27,499 nucleotides of DNA from Clostridiales bacterium UBA1742. Its GTDB lineage: Bacteria > Bacillota > Clostridia > TANB77 > CAG-508. Made by a program: the position numbers and the translations under genes. Of this stretch, positions 8,395-16,602 are shown piece after piece. Each line of letters begins with the position of its first letter. Position 1 is the stretch's first letter. The notes beneath the pieces are model-generated. The model saw only the letters and a list, made by a program, of their open reading frames with translations. It did no database searches and had not been told where the DNA came from. The DNA is taken from contig DCHW01000057.1 in assembly GCA_002314935.1 (NCBI GenBank), forward strand, positions 1 through 27,499, written 5' to 3'.

Positions 8395-10683
8395 ATGTTA
8401 TGTTCAATATGCCATAAAAATATGGCTGTGATTTTTACAAAAAAAATTGATGGAGATAAAAATTCAGTAGAAGGTTATTGCTATAATTGTGCAAAAGAAA
8501 AAGGAATAAATCCATTAGATGTATTAGCAAAACAAGCTAATTTGTCAGAAGAAGAAATAAGTGATATGTCTAAACAATTCGAGGATATTTTTGATGATTT
8601 ATCACAAAATATAGATATAGATCAATTATCAGGAGAACAAATAAATAGTGAAGGTGGTGTACCTTTAGGTTCAATATTTTCAAATATGTTTGGCGGAAAA
8701 TCTAACAATAATTCTTCAGAGCAAGAAGAAACTTCTAACAAGAAAGTAAAAACTGAAAAAAAACCTAAAGAAAAGAAAAAAAGTTTTTTAGATATATATG
8801 GTACAAATTTAACATCAAAGGCTAGAAAAAATGAATTGGATATAGTTATCGGAAGAAATAAAGAAATAGAAAGAGTAATACAAATCTTAAATAGACGTTC
8901 TAAAAATAATCCTTGCTTAATTGGAGAACCAGGTGTTGGAAAAACTGCTATTGCACAAGGGTTAGCAATAAAAATTGCAAATCAGGAGGTTCCAGCAAAA
9001 TTATTAAATAAAGAAGTATATTTATTGGATATGACTGCTATTATAGCAGGAACACAATTTAGAGGCCAATTTGAAGGAAGAATGAAGGCTCTAATTGATG
9101 AGTGTAAGCAGGCTAAAAACATAATTTTAGTAATTGATGAAATTCATAATATAATAGGAGCTGGAGATGCAGAGCATTCTATGAATGCTGCAAATATATT
9201 AAAACCATCACTTTCAAATGGTGAAGTTCAATTAATAGGTACAACTACTTTAAAAGAATACAAAAAATATATAGAAAAAGATTCAGCTTTAGAAAGAAGA
9301 TTCCAACCTGTATTAGTGGAAGAACCTTCAATAGAAGATTCAATAGAAATATTAAAAGGAATAAAAAAATATTATGAAGATTTCCACAAAGTTTTAATTT
9401 CTAACGAAGTTATTGCACAAACTGTTAAAATGTCAGAGAAATATATACATGATAGATTTTTACCAGATAAAGCAATAGATATTTTAGATGAAGCGTGTGC
9501 GAAAATAAATTTAAACAATAAAGATTTATATGAATTAGAAATATTAAAAGAAAAATTAAATAAAATACAAGAAGAAAAAGAAGAAGCGGTTGAATCTGAT
9601 TCTATAGAGGATTACCAAAAAGCAGCGGACTTAAAAACAGCAGAATGCAATATTACAGATAAAATTAATGAAATAAATTCAAGATTAGTACCAGTAAAAT
9701 TAACAGTAAATGATATTGCTGAAGTAATAGAACATTCAACAAAAATACCTGTTAAAAAAATTACTGAAGCTGAAACAATAAAATTATTAAATTTAGAAAA
9801 AAATATTCATGGTAGAGTAATTGGTCAAGAGAGAGCCGTAGAAGCTGTATCAAGAGCTATAAGAAGAAATCGTGCAGGATTACAAAGCACTAAAAGACCA
9901 CCATCATTTATTTTCGTTGGACCAACAGGTGTTGGGAAAACTGAACTTGCAAAAACAATTGCATATGAAATGTTTGGAAATGAAGATTCAATTATAAGAG
10001 TAGATATGTCAGAATATATGGAAAGCCATTCTACTGCTAAATTAATTGGTTCACCTCCAGGATATGTAGGTTATGATGAAGCAGGACAATTAACAGAAAA
10101 GGTAAGAAGAAAACCGTATTCAATTGTTTTATTAGATGAGATAGAAAAAGCTCATCCAGATGTATTTAATATCCTTTTACAAATTTTAGATGATGGAAAA
10201 CTTACAGATAGTCAAGGAAATACAGTCAATTTTGAAAACACAATTATTATAATGACTTCAAATGCTGGATCAAATTTAAACAATAATTCTATTGGATTTG
10301 CAAAAGAAAGTATTGATAAAAACAAAGTTGAATCTGCACTAAAAGATATATTTAGACCTGAATTTTTAAATAGAGTTGATGAAATTGTGGTTTTTGATAG
10401 CTTAACAAAAGAACAATTGTTGCAAATTGTGGACTTATTATTAGATGCTACTAAAAAAGCTTTGGAAAACAAAGAAATAAAACTTGAAGTTTCGAAAGAG
10501 GCTAAAAATTTTGTTTTAGAAAAAGGTACAGATTTAAAATATGGTGCACGACCACTAAGAAGAGCAATTCAAAGATATATAGAAGATGAAATTTCTGATA
10601 TGATTTTAAAATCTGAAGTAACAAGTTATCAAACAATAAGTGTTAAATTATTAAAAGATAAATTAAAGTTTACTGTTAAATAA
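8395..10683 (+). CDS. ClpE/ClpC-type AAA+ unfoldase with N-terminal zinc finger
   Basis: A 762-residue Hsp100 ATPase that should unfold proteins and feed them to ClpP. It starts with a four-cysteine zinc finger (Cys3, Cys6, Cys29, Cys32) in place of the ClpC N-domain, as in ClpE. The first AAA+ module has Walker A GEPGVGKT (from residue 177) and Walker B with Asp248-Glu249. A short middle region contains a UVR-like helix (about 390-425). The second module has GPTGVGKT (from 509) and LLDEIEKAHP (Asp581). An IGF tripeptide at 633-635 is the ClpP-docking loop. ATG 8395 follows AGGGGAGAG. pgsA follows after 12 bases. A MecA-like adaptor lies at 20126. ClpE is the best match by architecture; clpC-like naming is possible. 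Confidence 0.9.
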   Translation: MLCSICHKNMAVIFTKKIDGDKNSVEGYCYNCAKEKGINPLDVLAKQANLSEEEISDMSKQFEDIFDDLSQNIDIDQLSGEQINSEGGVPLGSIFSNMFGGKSNNNSSEQEETSNKKVKTEKKPKEKKKSFLDIYGTNLTSKARKNELDIVIGRNKEIERVIQILNRRSKNNPCLIGEPGVGKTAIAQGLAIKIANQEVPAKLLNKEVYLLDMTAIIAGTQFRGQFEGRMKALIDECKQAKNIILVIDEIHNIIGAGDAEHSMNAANILKPSLSNGEVQLIGTTTLKEYKKYIEKDSALERRFQPVLVEEPSIEDSIEILKGIKKYYEDFHKVLISNEVIAQTVKMSEKYIHDRFLPDKAIDILDEACAKINLNNKDLYELEILKEKLNKIQEEKEEAVESDSIEDYQKAADLKTAECNITDKINEINSRLVPVKLTVNDIAEVIEHSTKIPVKKITEAETIKLLNLEKNIHGRVIGQERAVEAVSRAIRRNRAGLQSTKRPPSFIFVGPTGVGKTELAKTIAYEMFGNEDSIIRVDMSEYMESHSTAKLIGSPPGYVGYDEAGQLTEKVRRKPYSIVLLDEIEKAHPDVFNILLQILDDGKLTDSQGNTVNFENTIIIMTSNAGSNLNNNSIGFAKESIDKNKVESALKDIFRPEFLNRVDEIVVFDSLTKEQLLQIVDLLLDATKKALENKEIKLEVSKEAKNFVLEKGTDLKYGARPLRRAIQRYIEDEISDMILKSEVTSYQTISVKLLKDKLKFTVK

Positions 10684-10695
10684 AATGGAGGGAAT

Positions 10696-11286
10696 ATGAA
10701 GCATATACCAAATATATTAACAATAATAAGATTCCTGTTGATACCAATCATAATAATATATGCAGTACAAGGAAATTATGCAGGTGTTGTTATAGTTCTT
10801 ACAATTTCAGGAATTACAGATATTTTGGATGGATACATTGCTAGAAAATTCAATTTTATTTCGGATTTTGGAAAATTAATGGATCCACTTGCTGATAAAG
10901 CAACACAGATGTCACTGTTAATAACATTAGCACTAAAATCAATAATTCCATTGTGGATAATGATAATAGTTCTATTAAAAGAATTTTTAATGATAATAGG
11001 AGCATCATTCTTATATGGAAAAGAATTAGTGGTTTCAAGTAAATGGTACGGAAAACTTACAACAGTATTATTTTATATTGCAATTGTAGCATCAATGGTA
11101 ATTTTATATTGGAATAATACAATTGTTGCTAAATATCAAGTAGCAATATTACCAGAATTTGCAACATATATATATTATTTTGCTATAATTTCTACTTTAT
11201 TTTCCTTGGGAATGTATATAAAAACATTTTTTTTAAAGGGATATGTAAAAAAAGCAATTGATAATGAAACAAAAAAAGATGTATAA
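10696..11286 (+). CDS. pgsA: CDP-diacylglycerol-glycerol-3-phosphate 3-phosphatidyltransferase
   Basis: A 196-residue membrane enzyme that makes phosphatidylglycerol phosphate from CDP-diacylglycerol and glycerol 3-phosphate, the committed step to phosphatidylglycerol and cardiolipin. The CDP-alcohol phosphotransferase motif is complete: Asp42, Asp45-Gly46, Ala49-Arg50, Gly59, Asp63 and Asp67. Several hydrophobic helices surround it and the N-terminal NILTIIRFLLIP is typical of PgsA. It starts 12 bases after the unfoldase gene with GGAGGG as RBS, so it is probably cotranscribed. A terminator overlaps the stop codon. Confidence 0.95.
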   Translation: MKHIPNILTIIRFLLIPIIIIYAVQGNYAGVVIVLTISGITDILDGYIARKFNFISDFGKLMDPLADKATQMSLLITLALKSIIPLWIMIIVLLKEFLMIIGASFLYGKELVVSSKWYGKLTTVLFYIAIVASMVILYWNNTIVAKYQVAILPEFATYIYYFAIISTLFSLGMYIKTFFLKGYVKKAIDNETKKDV

Positions 11287-11303
11287 ATTATGCATCTTTT
11301 TTT
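11271..11303. terminator. Bidirectional terminator between pgsA and htrA
   Basis: A 14-pair stem (11271-11284 with 11290-11303, one G-T pair, five-base loop), with seven A on one side and seven T on the other, serving both convergent genes. Confidence 0.85.
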
Positions 11304-11317
11304 GTTTATTATTATTA

Positions 11318-12532
11318 CTAAGGTTCTTCGCCTAATGTAACTTTTGTAGTAATTGTTTGGTCATCTCTATATATTTTCAATTCAACAGTATCTCCAATAT
11401 TTTTTTTACGAATTTCAGTCTTTAATTCTTCCATAGTTTTTACTTCTATACCATCTATTTCAGTAATTATATCTTGAGATTGTATATCAGCTAAACTAGC
11501 ACCGCTTGAATCTTCAATTGATTTTACATAAATTCCAACAGGTAAGTCATATTGTTTAGAAAGTGATTCTGTAACATCAATTCCAGAAATACCTAAATAT
11601 GGTCTAGATACTTTACCATTAGTAACTAGTTGTTTATAAACATCAAGAGTATCATTTATAGGAATTGCAAATCCCATACCCTCTATGCCAGTTCCAGATA
11701 ATTTTAATGTATTAATACCAATTACTTTTCCTTCGGCATTTACTAAAGCCCCACCACTGTTTCCACTATTTATTGCAGCATCTGTTTGAATTAAAACATA
11801 TTTTTTTCCATCACTATCTGTAACTTCTCTATTTACAGCACTTACGATACCAGAAGTAACACTACTTTGCATTCCTAAAGGATTACCTATTGCAATAGCA
11901 AATTCGCCAACCTTAACACTGTCAGAATCTCCAATTTCTGCTGCTGTTAAATTGTTTTTATTTATTTTTATTACAGCTAAATCTGTTTCTGAATCTGTTC
12001 CAATTATTGTAGCTTCGTAAGGAGTAGTATCGTTATATAAGTAAACATATACTTTAGCTGCTTCTGAAACTTGATAATATGATGAACTATCAGTTGAATT
12101 AATAATATGATTATTTGTTAATATATATCCATCAGAACTAATAATAATTCCAGAACCTTCTGCGCTTGCTTCTTGAGATAATCCAGGTCTAAGATTTGAA
12201 GTGACAGTATATTCTACATTAATACCGACAATAGATGGTAATACTTTATTTGCTGTATATATAGCAGTATCAGAATAATTTGAAAGTGAAACTGCAGATA
12301 CAGTGCCCTGTGTTGAAGAAGTAGAGTTAAGATCTACAGAAACTTGAGAGCTAGTAGTATTTGATGAATTAGATAAAATCTTGTTTTTTATTCCTGGTAT
12401 TCCAAAAGTAAATCCAATTACTAATGAGGCACCTAAAATTCCGGAAACAAATGGTAAAATGAAGCTTTTATTAAAATGATTAGCTTTAACATTTTCAGAA
12501 TTAAAATTATTAAAAAAATCTTCTTCTTTCAT
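11318..12532 (-). CDS. htrA: HtrA/DegP-like membrane-anchored serine protease
   Basis: A 404-residue S1C serine protease for quality control of proteins outside the membrane. The cytoplasmic N-terminus is followed by one membrane helix (about residues 24-45) and a Ser/Thr-rich linker. The trypsin-like domain has His142 (TNNHII), Asp184 (TDLAVI) and Ser259 (GNSGGAL). A single C-terminal PDZ domain starts with RPYLGI and includes the DIITEIDG strand. The start at 12532 (MKEEDFF) is chosen because an AGGAGG sits at 12536-12542 on the minus strand; the frame stays open 20 codons further up without a better RBS. Monocistronic, with its own promoter at 12621-12649. Confidence 0.93.
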   Translation of the reverse strand: MKEEDFFNNFNSENVKANHFNKSFILPFVSGILGASLVIGFTFGIPGIKNKILSNSSNTTSSQVSVDLNSTSSTQGTVSAVSLSNYSDTAIYTANKVLPSIVGINVEYTVTSNLRPGLSQEASAEGSGIIISSDGYILTNNHIINSTDSSSYYQVSEAAKVYVYLYNDTTPYEATIIGTDSETDLAVIKINKNNLTAAEIGDSDSVKVGEFAIAIGNPLGMQSSVTSGIVSAVNREVTDSDGKKYVLIQTDAAINSGNSGGALVNAEGKVIGINTLKLSGTGIEGMGFAIPINDTLDVYKQLVTNGKVSRPYLGISGIDVTESLSKQYDLPVGIYVKSIEDSSGASLADIQSQDIITEIDGIEVKTMEELKTEIRKKNIGDTVELKIYRDDQTITTKVTLGEEP

Positions 12533-12620
12533 AAATCCTCCTTGTATATTATCATTATATGTATTATATGATAACCTAAACAAACTAATCATACAACAAA
12601 TAAATTAAAAAAACATGAAA

Positions 12621-12649
12621 ATTTTAAAAGATAGTTTAAAATCTGTCAA
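12621..12649 (-). promoter_or_regulatory. Promoter of htrA
   Basis: On the minus strand, TTGACA (12644-12649), a 17-bp spacer and TAAAAT (12621-12626). It predicts a leader of about 80 bases. The spacer lies inside a 19-bp sequence repeated at 13246-13264. Confidence 0.65.
12626..12644 (+). repeat. 19-bp direct repeat, left copy
   Basis: AAAAGATAGTTTAAAATCT is repeated exactly at 13246-13264. The two copies bracket the island with hairpins, REP palindromes and the transposase remnant. Confidence 0.85.
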
Positions 12650-12656
12650 TGATTTT

Positions 12657-12703
12657 GGAAAATTTCACTGTAAAATAGCGTTATTTTATTAGCGAAAATT
12701 TCC
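12657..12703. repeat. AT-rich stem-loop
   Basis: Outer arms (GGAAAATTTC at 12657 and GAAAATTTCC at 12694) pair with one mismatch; within the loop TAAAATA pairs with TATTTTA. A structured stretch of unknown role in the non-coding gap 12593-12897. Confidence 0.5.
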
Positions 12704-12729
12704 CCAATATGTAATCTCTAAGTTAATCC

Positions 12730-12748
12730 GCTTGCCGCGGAGGCAAGC
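12730..12748. repeat. GC-rich hairpin
   Basis: GCTTGCC and GGCAAGC form a seven-pair stem around GCGGA. Its base composition is far above that of the surrounding DNA, suggesting a fragment of a mobile or REP-type element. Confidence 0.6.
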
Positions 12749-12791
12749 TCAAGATTTAATTTTTTATGTATAAAATTCAATATTATAGAAT

Positions 12792-12814
12792 GTAGGGGCG
12801 ATTTTAATCGCCCG
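12792..12814 (+). repeat. REP-like palindrome upstream of the RAYT remnant
   Basis: Core GGGCGATTTTAATCGCCC (8-bp arms, TT loop) preceded by GTAGG. Same orientation as the copies at 25824 and 27147, opposite to the copy at 13168. Confidence 0.85.
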
Positions 12815-12897
12815 AGATATTGAAAAAAATATGTATTTTATTACAATAAATAGAATTAACAAAGGAAGGTGAATTTGTTAACCAAAATATAAACTAA

Positions 12898-13197
12898 ATA
12901 GAGGGAATATACAAAAATATAAAAATAGATGATTATGCAGTAATGCCAAATCATATACATATTCTATTATTAATAAATTATAAAAATGAAACAATAATAT
13001 CAAAAATAATAAAGCATCTAAAAACAAATATAAGTAGAGAAATAAAATATTTGATATGGCAAAAATTATTTTATGAACACATTATACGAAATGAAAAAGA
13101 ATATTTAAAAATAAAGGAATATATACAAAATAATGGAATAAATTGGCAAACAGATAAATATTTTAAACGGGCGATTAAAATCGCCCCTACAAGGTGA
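12898..13197 (+). pseudogene. REP-associated tyrosine transposase (RAYT) remnant
   Basis: The frame is open from 12898 and gives an RAYT/IS200-type Y1 transposase C-terminal part: DYAVMPNHIHILL with the HUH metal motif, IWQKLFYEHIIRNEKEY, then KEYIQNNGINW with the probable catalytic Tyr. A stop at 12895 and no recognisable upstream homology mean the N-terminal half (first strands of the fold) is missing; about 98 codons remain against roughly 150-200 in the family. ATG 12943 begins in the middle of the conserved domain and is not a credible original start. The last codons (RAIKIAPTR) come from the inverted REP palindrome. Probably inactive. Confidence 0.85.
13168..13190 (-). repeat. REP-like palindrome, inverted copy
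   Basis: Reverse complement of the copy at 12792-12814, forming the 3' end of the transposase frame. The two copies face each other across the remnant, like the paired REPs around other RAYT genes. Confidence 0.88.
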
Positions 13198-13245
13198 AAT
13201 ATTTGCTTAGGAAGTTCTAAGGTGATATTATCATAAATTTACTAC

Positions 13246-13264
13246 AAAAGATAGTTTAAAATCT
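13246..13264 (+). repeat. 19-bp direct repeat, right copy
   Basis: Exact copy of 12626-12644. Its last base is the first base of the -35 box of the next promoter. Confidence 0.85.
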
Positions 13265-13292
13265 TGAAAAAAATTTAGTATAAATATATAAT
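13264..13292 (+). promoter_or_regulatory. Promoter of the prepilin-like gene and rnhB
   Basis: TTGAAA at 13264-13269, a 17-bp spacer, TATAAT at 13287-13292; AAGGAG precedes the start at 13317. Confidence 0.75.
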
Positions 13293-13316
13293 AGAAAAAA
13301 ACAAAAGGAGAAAAAT

Positions 13317-13811
13317 ATGTATAGAAATAATAAAGGAATAACAATAATAGCACTTACAATTACTATAGTATTAATGTTAATACTAGTGGTTATAAGTATT
13401 GAATTTGGAACAGAAGGAATAGATAAAGCTAGACTTGAAGATATGAAAACAAATATGCTTTCAATAAAAACAAAGGCAAAAACTATAAATGAAAAGGTTG
13501 CATTTGGTGATGAAACTGAGGATAAATTAGGAATTTTAATTGATGATATATCAATATTAAATTCTGCATTACAGTCAAAATTGAATACGGAAAAATCATA
13601 TTATAAAGTAGATTCAAATGTTTTAAACAAATGGGGATTATCAGATATTAAATTAAATAATTCAGAATTTTATATAGTAGATTATGATTTTCCAATTGAT
13701 AAAGATGATGAAACAAAAGGAACAACATGTGAGGTATATTTTTCGGAAGGTTTTGAATATAATGGAAAAATCTATTATAGTTTGACAGAATTACAAGAAA
13801 TAAAGGATTAA
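13317..13811 (+). CDS. Prepilin-like protein (short form)
   Basis: A 164-residue protein with a class III (prepilin) signal: basic leader to Gly7, then the hydrophobic helix ITIIALTITIVLMLILVVI. The rest is acidic and lysine-rich with a C-terminal FEYNGKIYYSLTELQEI. It shares the N-terminal plan of the genes at 84 and 25917 but not their conserved middle region, so it is a more distant relative. It may be an exported pseudopilin. AAGGAG lies seven bases before the ATG. rnhB starts five bases after its stop, so the two form one transcript from the promoter at 13264. Confidence 0.75.
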   Translation: MYRNNKGITIIALTITIVLMLILVVISIEFGTEGIDKARLEDMKTNMLSIKTKAKTINEKVAFGDETEDKLGILIDDISILNSALQSKLNTEKSYYKVDSNVLNKWGLSDIKLNNSEFYIVDYDFPIDKDDETKGTTCEVYFSEGFEYNGKIYYSLTELQEIKD

Positions 13812-13816
13812 GTAAT

Positions 13817-14447
13817 ATGAAGGAAAAAGAATTTGAAAGACTAAATAAACTTAAAGAATTTGAAAACAAACTACACCAAGAAGGCATAGAATATGTTGCT
13901 GGGATAGATGAAGCAGGACGTGGCCCTTTAGCAGGACCTGTTGTTGTACGGGTGCGTAATTATGAAACCAGATTCGTTTATAGAATATGTAAATGATTCA
14001 AAAAAAATATCTGAAAGCAAAAGAGAAATGCTATATGAAAAAATTACAAATGAAGCAATTGCATGGAGTGTAGGAATTGTTTGGCAAAAAGAAATTGATG
14101 AAATTAATATTTTAAATGCTACTAAGAAAGCACTAAAAATAGCAATCGATTCACTAAAAGTAAAGCCAGATAAAATAATAGTAGATGCTTTAGAAAAAAT
14201 AGATACAAATGGAATACCATATATTTCTGTTATAAAAGGAGATGCAAAAATTTATAGTATTTCTGCTGCGTCAATTGTGGCAAAGGTTACAAGAGATAGA
14301 ATAATAAGAGAATATGATAAAATTTATCCGGAATATGGATTTGCTTCACATAAGGGATATGGAACTGCTAAACATATTGAAGCAATAAAAGAATTTGGAA
14401 TTTGTGAATTACATAGAAAAACTTTTGTAAAAAATTTTATAAAATAA
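13817..14447 (+). CDS. rnhB: Ribonuclease HII, needs +1 frameshift at CGG
   Basis: RNase HII cuts the RNA strand of RNA-DNA hybrids and removes single ribonucleotides from DNA. The N-terminal frame from ATG 13817 gives YVAGIDEAGRGPLAGPVVV with the catalytic Asp-Glu, then meets CGG at 13949 and would stop 16 codons on. Skipping C13949 gives GCVIM and continues through DSKKISESKR, VDALEKI, SAASIVAKVTRDRI and YGFASHKGYGT to 14447. The joined product is about 209 residues, normal for the family, with all blocks in place. Nothing else in the gene is damaged. It may be recoded, a recent pseudogene or a sequencing error; the repeated pattern in this window favours recoding or a patterned error. Confidence 0.9.
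13949..13952 (+). other. Putative +1 recoding site in rnhB (CGGG)
   Basis: Context GTT GTA C GGG TGC. The zero frame reads CGG (Arg); skipping C gives GGG, the Gly expected after the conserved GPVVV segment. Confidence 0.75.
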
Positions 14448-14458
14448 AAAAGGGAAAA

Positions 14459-14484
14459 AGCGTAGTTAGAAGACTAACCACGCT
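14459..14484. terminator. Terminator between rnhB and a minus-strand gene
   Basis: Arms of 11 bases (14459-14469 and 14474-14484) pair with one A-C mismatch around AAGA. Read on the minus strand it is followed by TTTTTCCCTTTTTT, so it mainly ends the minus-strand gene. Confidence 0.7.
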
Positions 14485-14492
14485 ACTCTTGG

Positions 14493-14675
14493 CTACCCTA
14501 AATCTTTAAGCTTTTGGGCAGCCTCTACTAAAATGACTGCAACAGACTTTTTAATTTCTGCATCAGCAGGTAACCTATTAAAAAGTTCTAAAGCATCTTT
14601 TAGCAAGGATACAAGTTCTGTTTCTGTACTAGCTGTACAAATACGAGCTTGTAGACATTCTATGCTATTACACAT
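14493..14675 (-). CDS. Small helical protein of unknown function
   Basis: A 60-residue protein I do not recognise. It starts MCNSIECLQARIC, with three cysteines in the first 13 residues, and continues as predicted amphipathic helices (ELVSLLKDALELFNRL, then KKSVAVILVEAAQKL). The start at 14675 is chosen because an AAAGGAGGG-type RBS lies at about 14685-14693 on the minus strand with nine-base spacing; a longer frame to 14696 has no RBS. The strong RBS and the terminator on its 3' side support a real gene. It is transcribed opposite to both neighbours. Confidence 0.7.
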   Translation of the reverse strand: MCNSIECLQARICTASTETELVSLLKDALELFNRLPADAEIKKSVAVILVEAAQKLKDLG

Positions 14676-14754
14676 AGAGTTTTTCCCTCCTTTCAAAAAA
14701 AGGTATTAAAAGTATAGCATAAATCACATAAAAAATCAAATTGGGGGTAGAAGT

Positions 14755-16057
14755 ATGAATATAAAAGAAATTATAGCTCATAAAAGAGATGGCGCTATTT
14801 TAAGTAAAGAAGAAATTGCATATTTTGTGAATGAATATACAGAAGGTAAAATTACAGATTATCAGGCAGCTGCACTTGTAATGGCTATATATATTAATGG
14901 AATGAATGAGGAAGAAACAACAACATTAACATTAGAAATGGCTAAGTCTGGAGAAATTTTAGATTTATCTGAGGTTTCAGATAATGTAATAGATAAACAT
15001 TCAACAGGTGGAGTTGGAGATAAAATAACATTAATACTTACTCCAATAATTGCATCTCTTCGGAATACCAGTTGCTAAAATGTCTGGAAGAGGATTAGGT
15101 TTTACTGGTGGTACAATAGATAAATTAGAATCAATTCCAGGATTTAAAACAGAACTTCCAGTAGAAAAATTTATAGAAGATGTAAAAAAAATTGGAATAA
15201 GCATAGTTGGTCAAACTGCTAATTTAGCTCCTGCAGATAAAAAAATTTATGCACTAAGGGATACAATTAATTGTGTAGGAAATATGAGTTTAATTGCATC
15301 TAGTATAATGAGCAAAAAAATTGCAGCAGGTGCAAATAAAATTGTTTTAGATGTAACAGTTGGAAATGGTGCATTTATGAAAACAAAGGAAGATGCAGTA
15401 AAGCTTGCTAATATTATGAAAGATATTGGAAAATTAGCAAATAGAGAAACAATATGTGTTCTTACAAATATGTCAGAACCAGTAGGGCATGCGGTAGGAA
15501 ATAGCTTAGAAATAATTGAAGTTACAGAATGTTTAAATGGAAATATTCCACAAGATATAGAAGAAATTGTAACAACAATTGGAGCATATATTATAAAGTT
15601 ATCAGGGAAAAGTGATGATTTAGAAGAAAATAAAAAAATGATTTTAGAGAATTTAAAAAATGGAAAAGCATATAATAAATTTATTGAATTAATAAAAAAC
15701 CAAGGAGGAGATATAGAATATATATATAATACAGAAAAATTTGAAAAGGCAAAATTTGTATTACCAATTATTGCAGACAAAGATGGATATGTAAAAGAAG
15801 TTGATGCTGAAAAAGTTGGAAATTTATCTGTAAATTTAGGAGCTGGACGATTAAAAAAAGAAGATAGTATAGATATGAGTGTTGGTATTATAGTTAATAA
15901 AAAAATAGGTGATCAAGTAAAAACTGGAGATATACTAGGCTATATTTATGCAAATGACGAAGCAAAAGGTAAAAAAGCAGTTGAAGAAATGAAAGAAATT
16001 TACAAAATATCAAATGAAATAATAGAAAAAGAAATTATAATTTTAGATGTAATCTAA
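14755..16057 (+). CDS. Pyrimidine-nucleoside phosphorylase, needs +1 frameshift at CGG
   Basis: Releases thymine or uracil from pyrimidine nucleosides with phosphate, in nucleoside salvage (DeoA/Pdp family). From ATG 14755 the frame gives KHSTGGVGDK (phosphate site) and then meets CGG at 15061, stopping five codons later. Skipping C15061 restores GIPVAKMSGRGLGFTGG and the rest of the family signature (TIDKLESIPG), then the C-terminal domain to 16057. The joined protein is about 433 residues, the normal length. No other damage is visible. RBS GGGGG precedes the start. Downstream lie the phosphatase and pcrA in the same direction. Recoding, recent pseudogene or data error are the options. Confidence 0.92.
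15061..15064 (+). other. Putative +1 recoding site in the phosphorylase gene (CGGA)
   Basis: Context TCT CTT C GGA ATA. Skipping C gives the Gly of LGIPVAKMSGR, next to the nucleoside-binding signature. Confidence 0.75.
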
Positions 16058-16060
16058 AAA

Positions 16061-16080
16061 TGTAGGGGTTTTTAATTGCC
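16061..16080 (+). repeat. Degenerate REP-like copy
   Basis: TGTAGGGGTTTTTAATTGCC resembles the REP family but has lost the CGA of the left arm and carries a C-to-T change in the right arm. It lies between the phosphorylase stop and the phosphatase start, inside the presumed operon. Confidence 0.55.
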
Positions 16081-16100
16081 TATAAAGCAGAGGGATTTAA

Positions 16101-16556
16101 ATGAAAATTATGTTTATATGTACAGGAAATATTTGCAGAAGTGCTATGGCACATGCAATGTTACAAAAAATGGCAGAAGAAAATAAAAAAAATATAGAAG
16201 CATACTCTTGCGGAATATATGCACAAAATGGTGATATTCCAACTGATGAAGCAATTAGTGTAATGAAGAATTATAATGTTGATTTAACAAAACATAGAGC
16301 AACAAATATAAAAAATTCTAATATTGAAGAAATGGATGTTATCCTTTGTGCAACAGAAACACATAAAAATATGGTTGTTAATATATATCCAAATTTAGTA
16401 AAAAAAATCTTTACAATTAAAGAGTATGCAGGATATAATAGAGAAGATTTGTCTATAGAAGATCCATGGGGATATGGATTAAATGTATATAAAAATTGTG
16501 CAAAAGAAATTAATGAATGCTTAGAAAAAATTATAAAAAATAAAAGCCTTTGTTAA
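16101..16556 (+). CDS. Low-molecular-weight protein tyrosine phosphatase family protein
   Basis: A 151-residue cytoplasmic phosphatase. The P-loop CTGNICRS sits at residues 7-14, with nucleophile Cys7 and Arg13; the general acid is Asp121 in EDPWG. Length and order fit the family. The residue after GN is Ile, as in tyrosine-type enzymes; YwlE protein-arginine phosphatases have Thr there, so arginine phosphatase activity is less likely, though not excluded. Start ATG 16101 behind AGAGGGA. It lies 43 bases after the phosphorylase gene and 46 before pcrA. Confidence 0.9.
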   Translation: MKIMFICTGNICRSAMAHAMLQKMAEENKKNIEAYSCGIYAQNGDIPTDEAISVMKNYNVDLTKHRATNIKNSNIEEMDVILCATETHKNMVVNIYPNLVKKIFTIKEYAGYNREDLSIEDPWGYGLNVYKNCAKEINECLEKIIKNKSLC

Positions 16557-16602
16557 CGAACTTATGCAAAAACAAATCAAATAAAACAAAGGAGATAAAT
16601 AA

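Noticed and set aside
12592..12592. HtrA start 20 codons further upstream
   Set aside because: No RBS there, while AGGAGG precedes the codon at 12532.
13941..14447. rnhB as a separate gene starting in the second frame
   Set aside because: It would lack the catalytic DEAGRG motif, which is present just upstream in the other frame; the two parts are one gene.
15050..16057. Second half of the phosphorylase as an independent gene
   Set aside because: No RBS at a proper distance and the domain is cut inside the family signature; it joins exactly with the upstream part after skipping one C.
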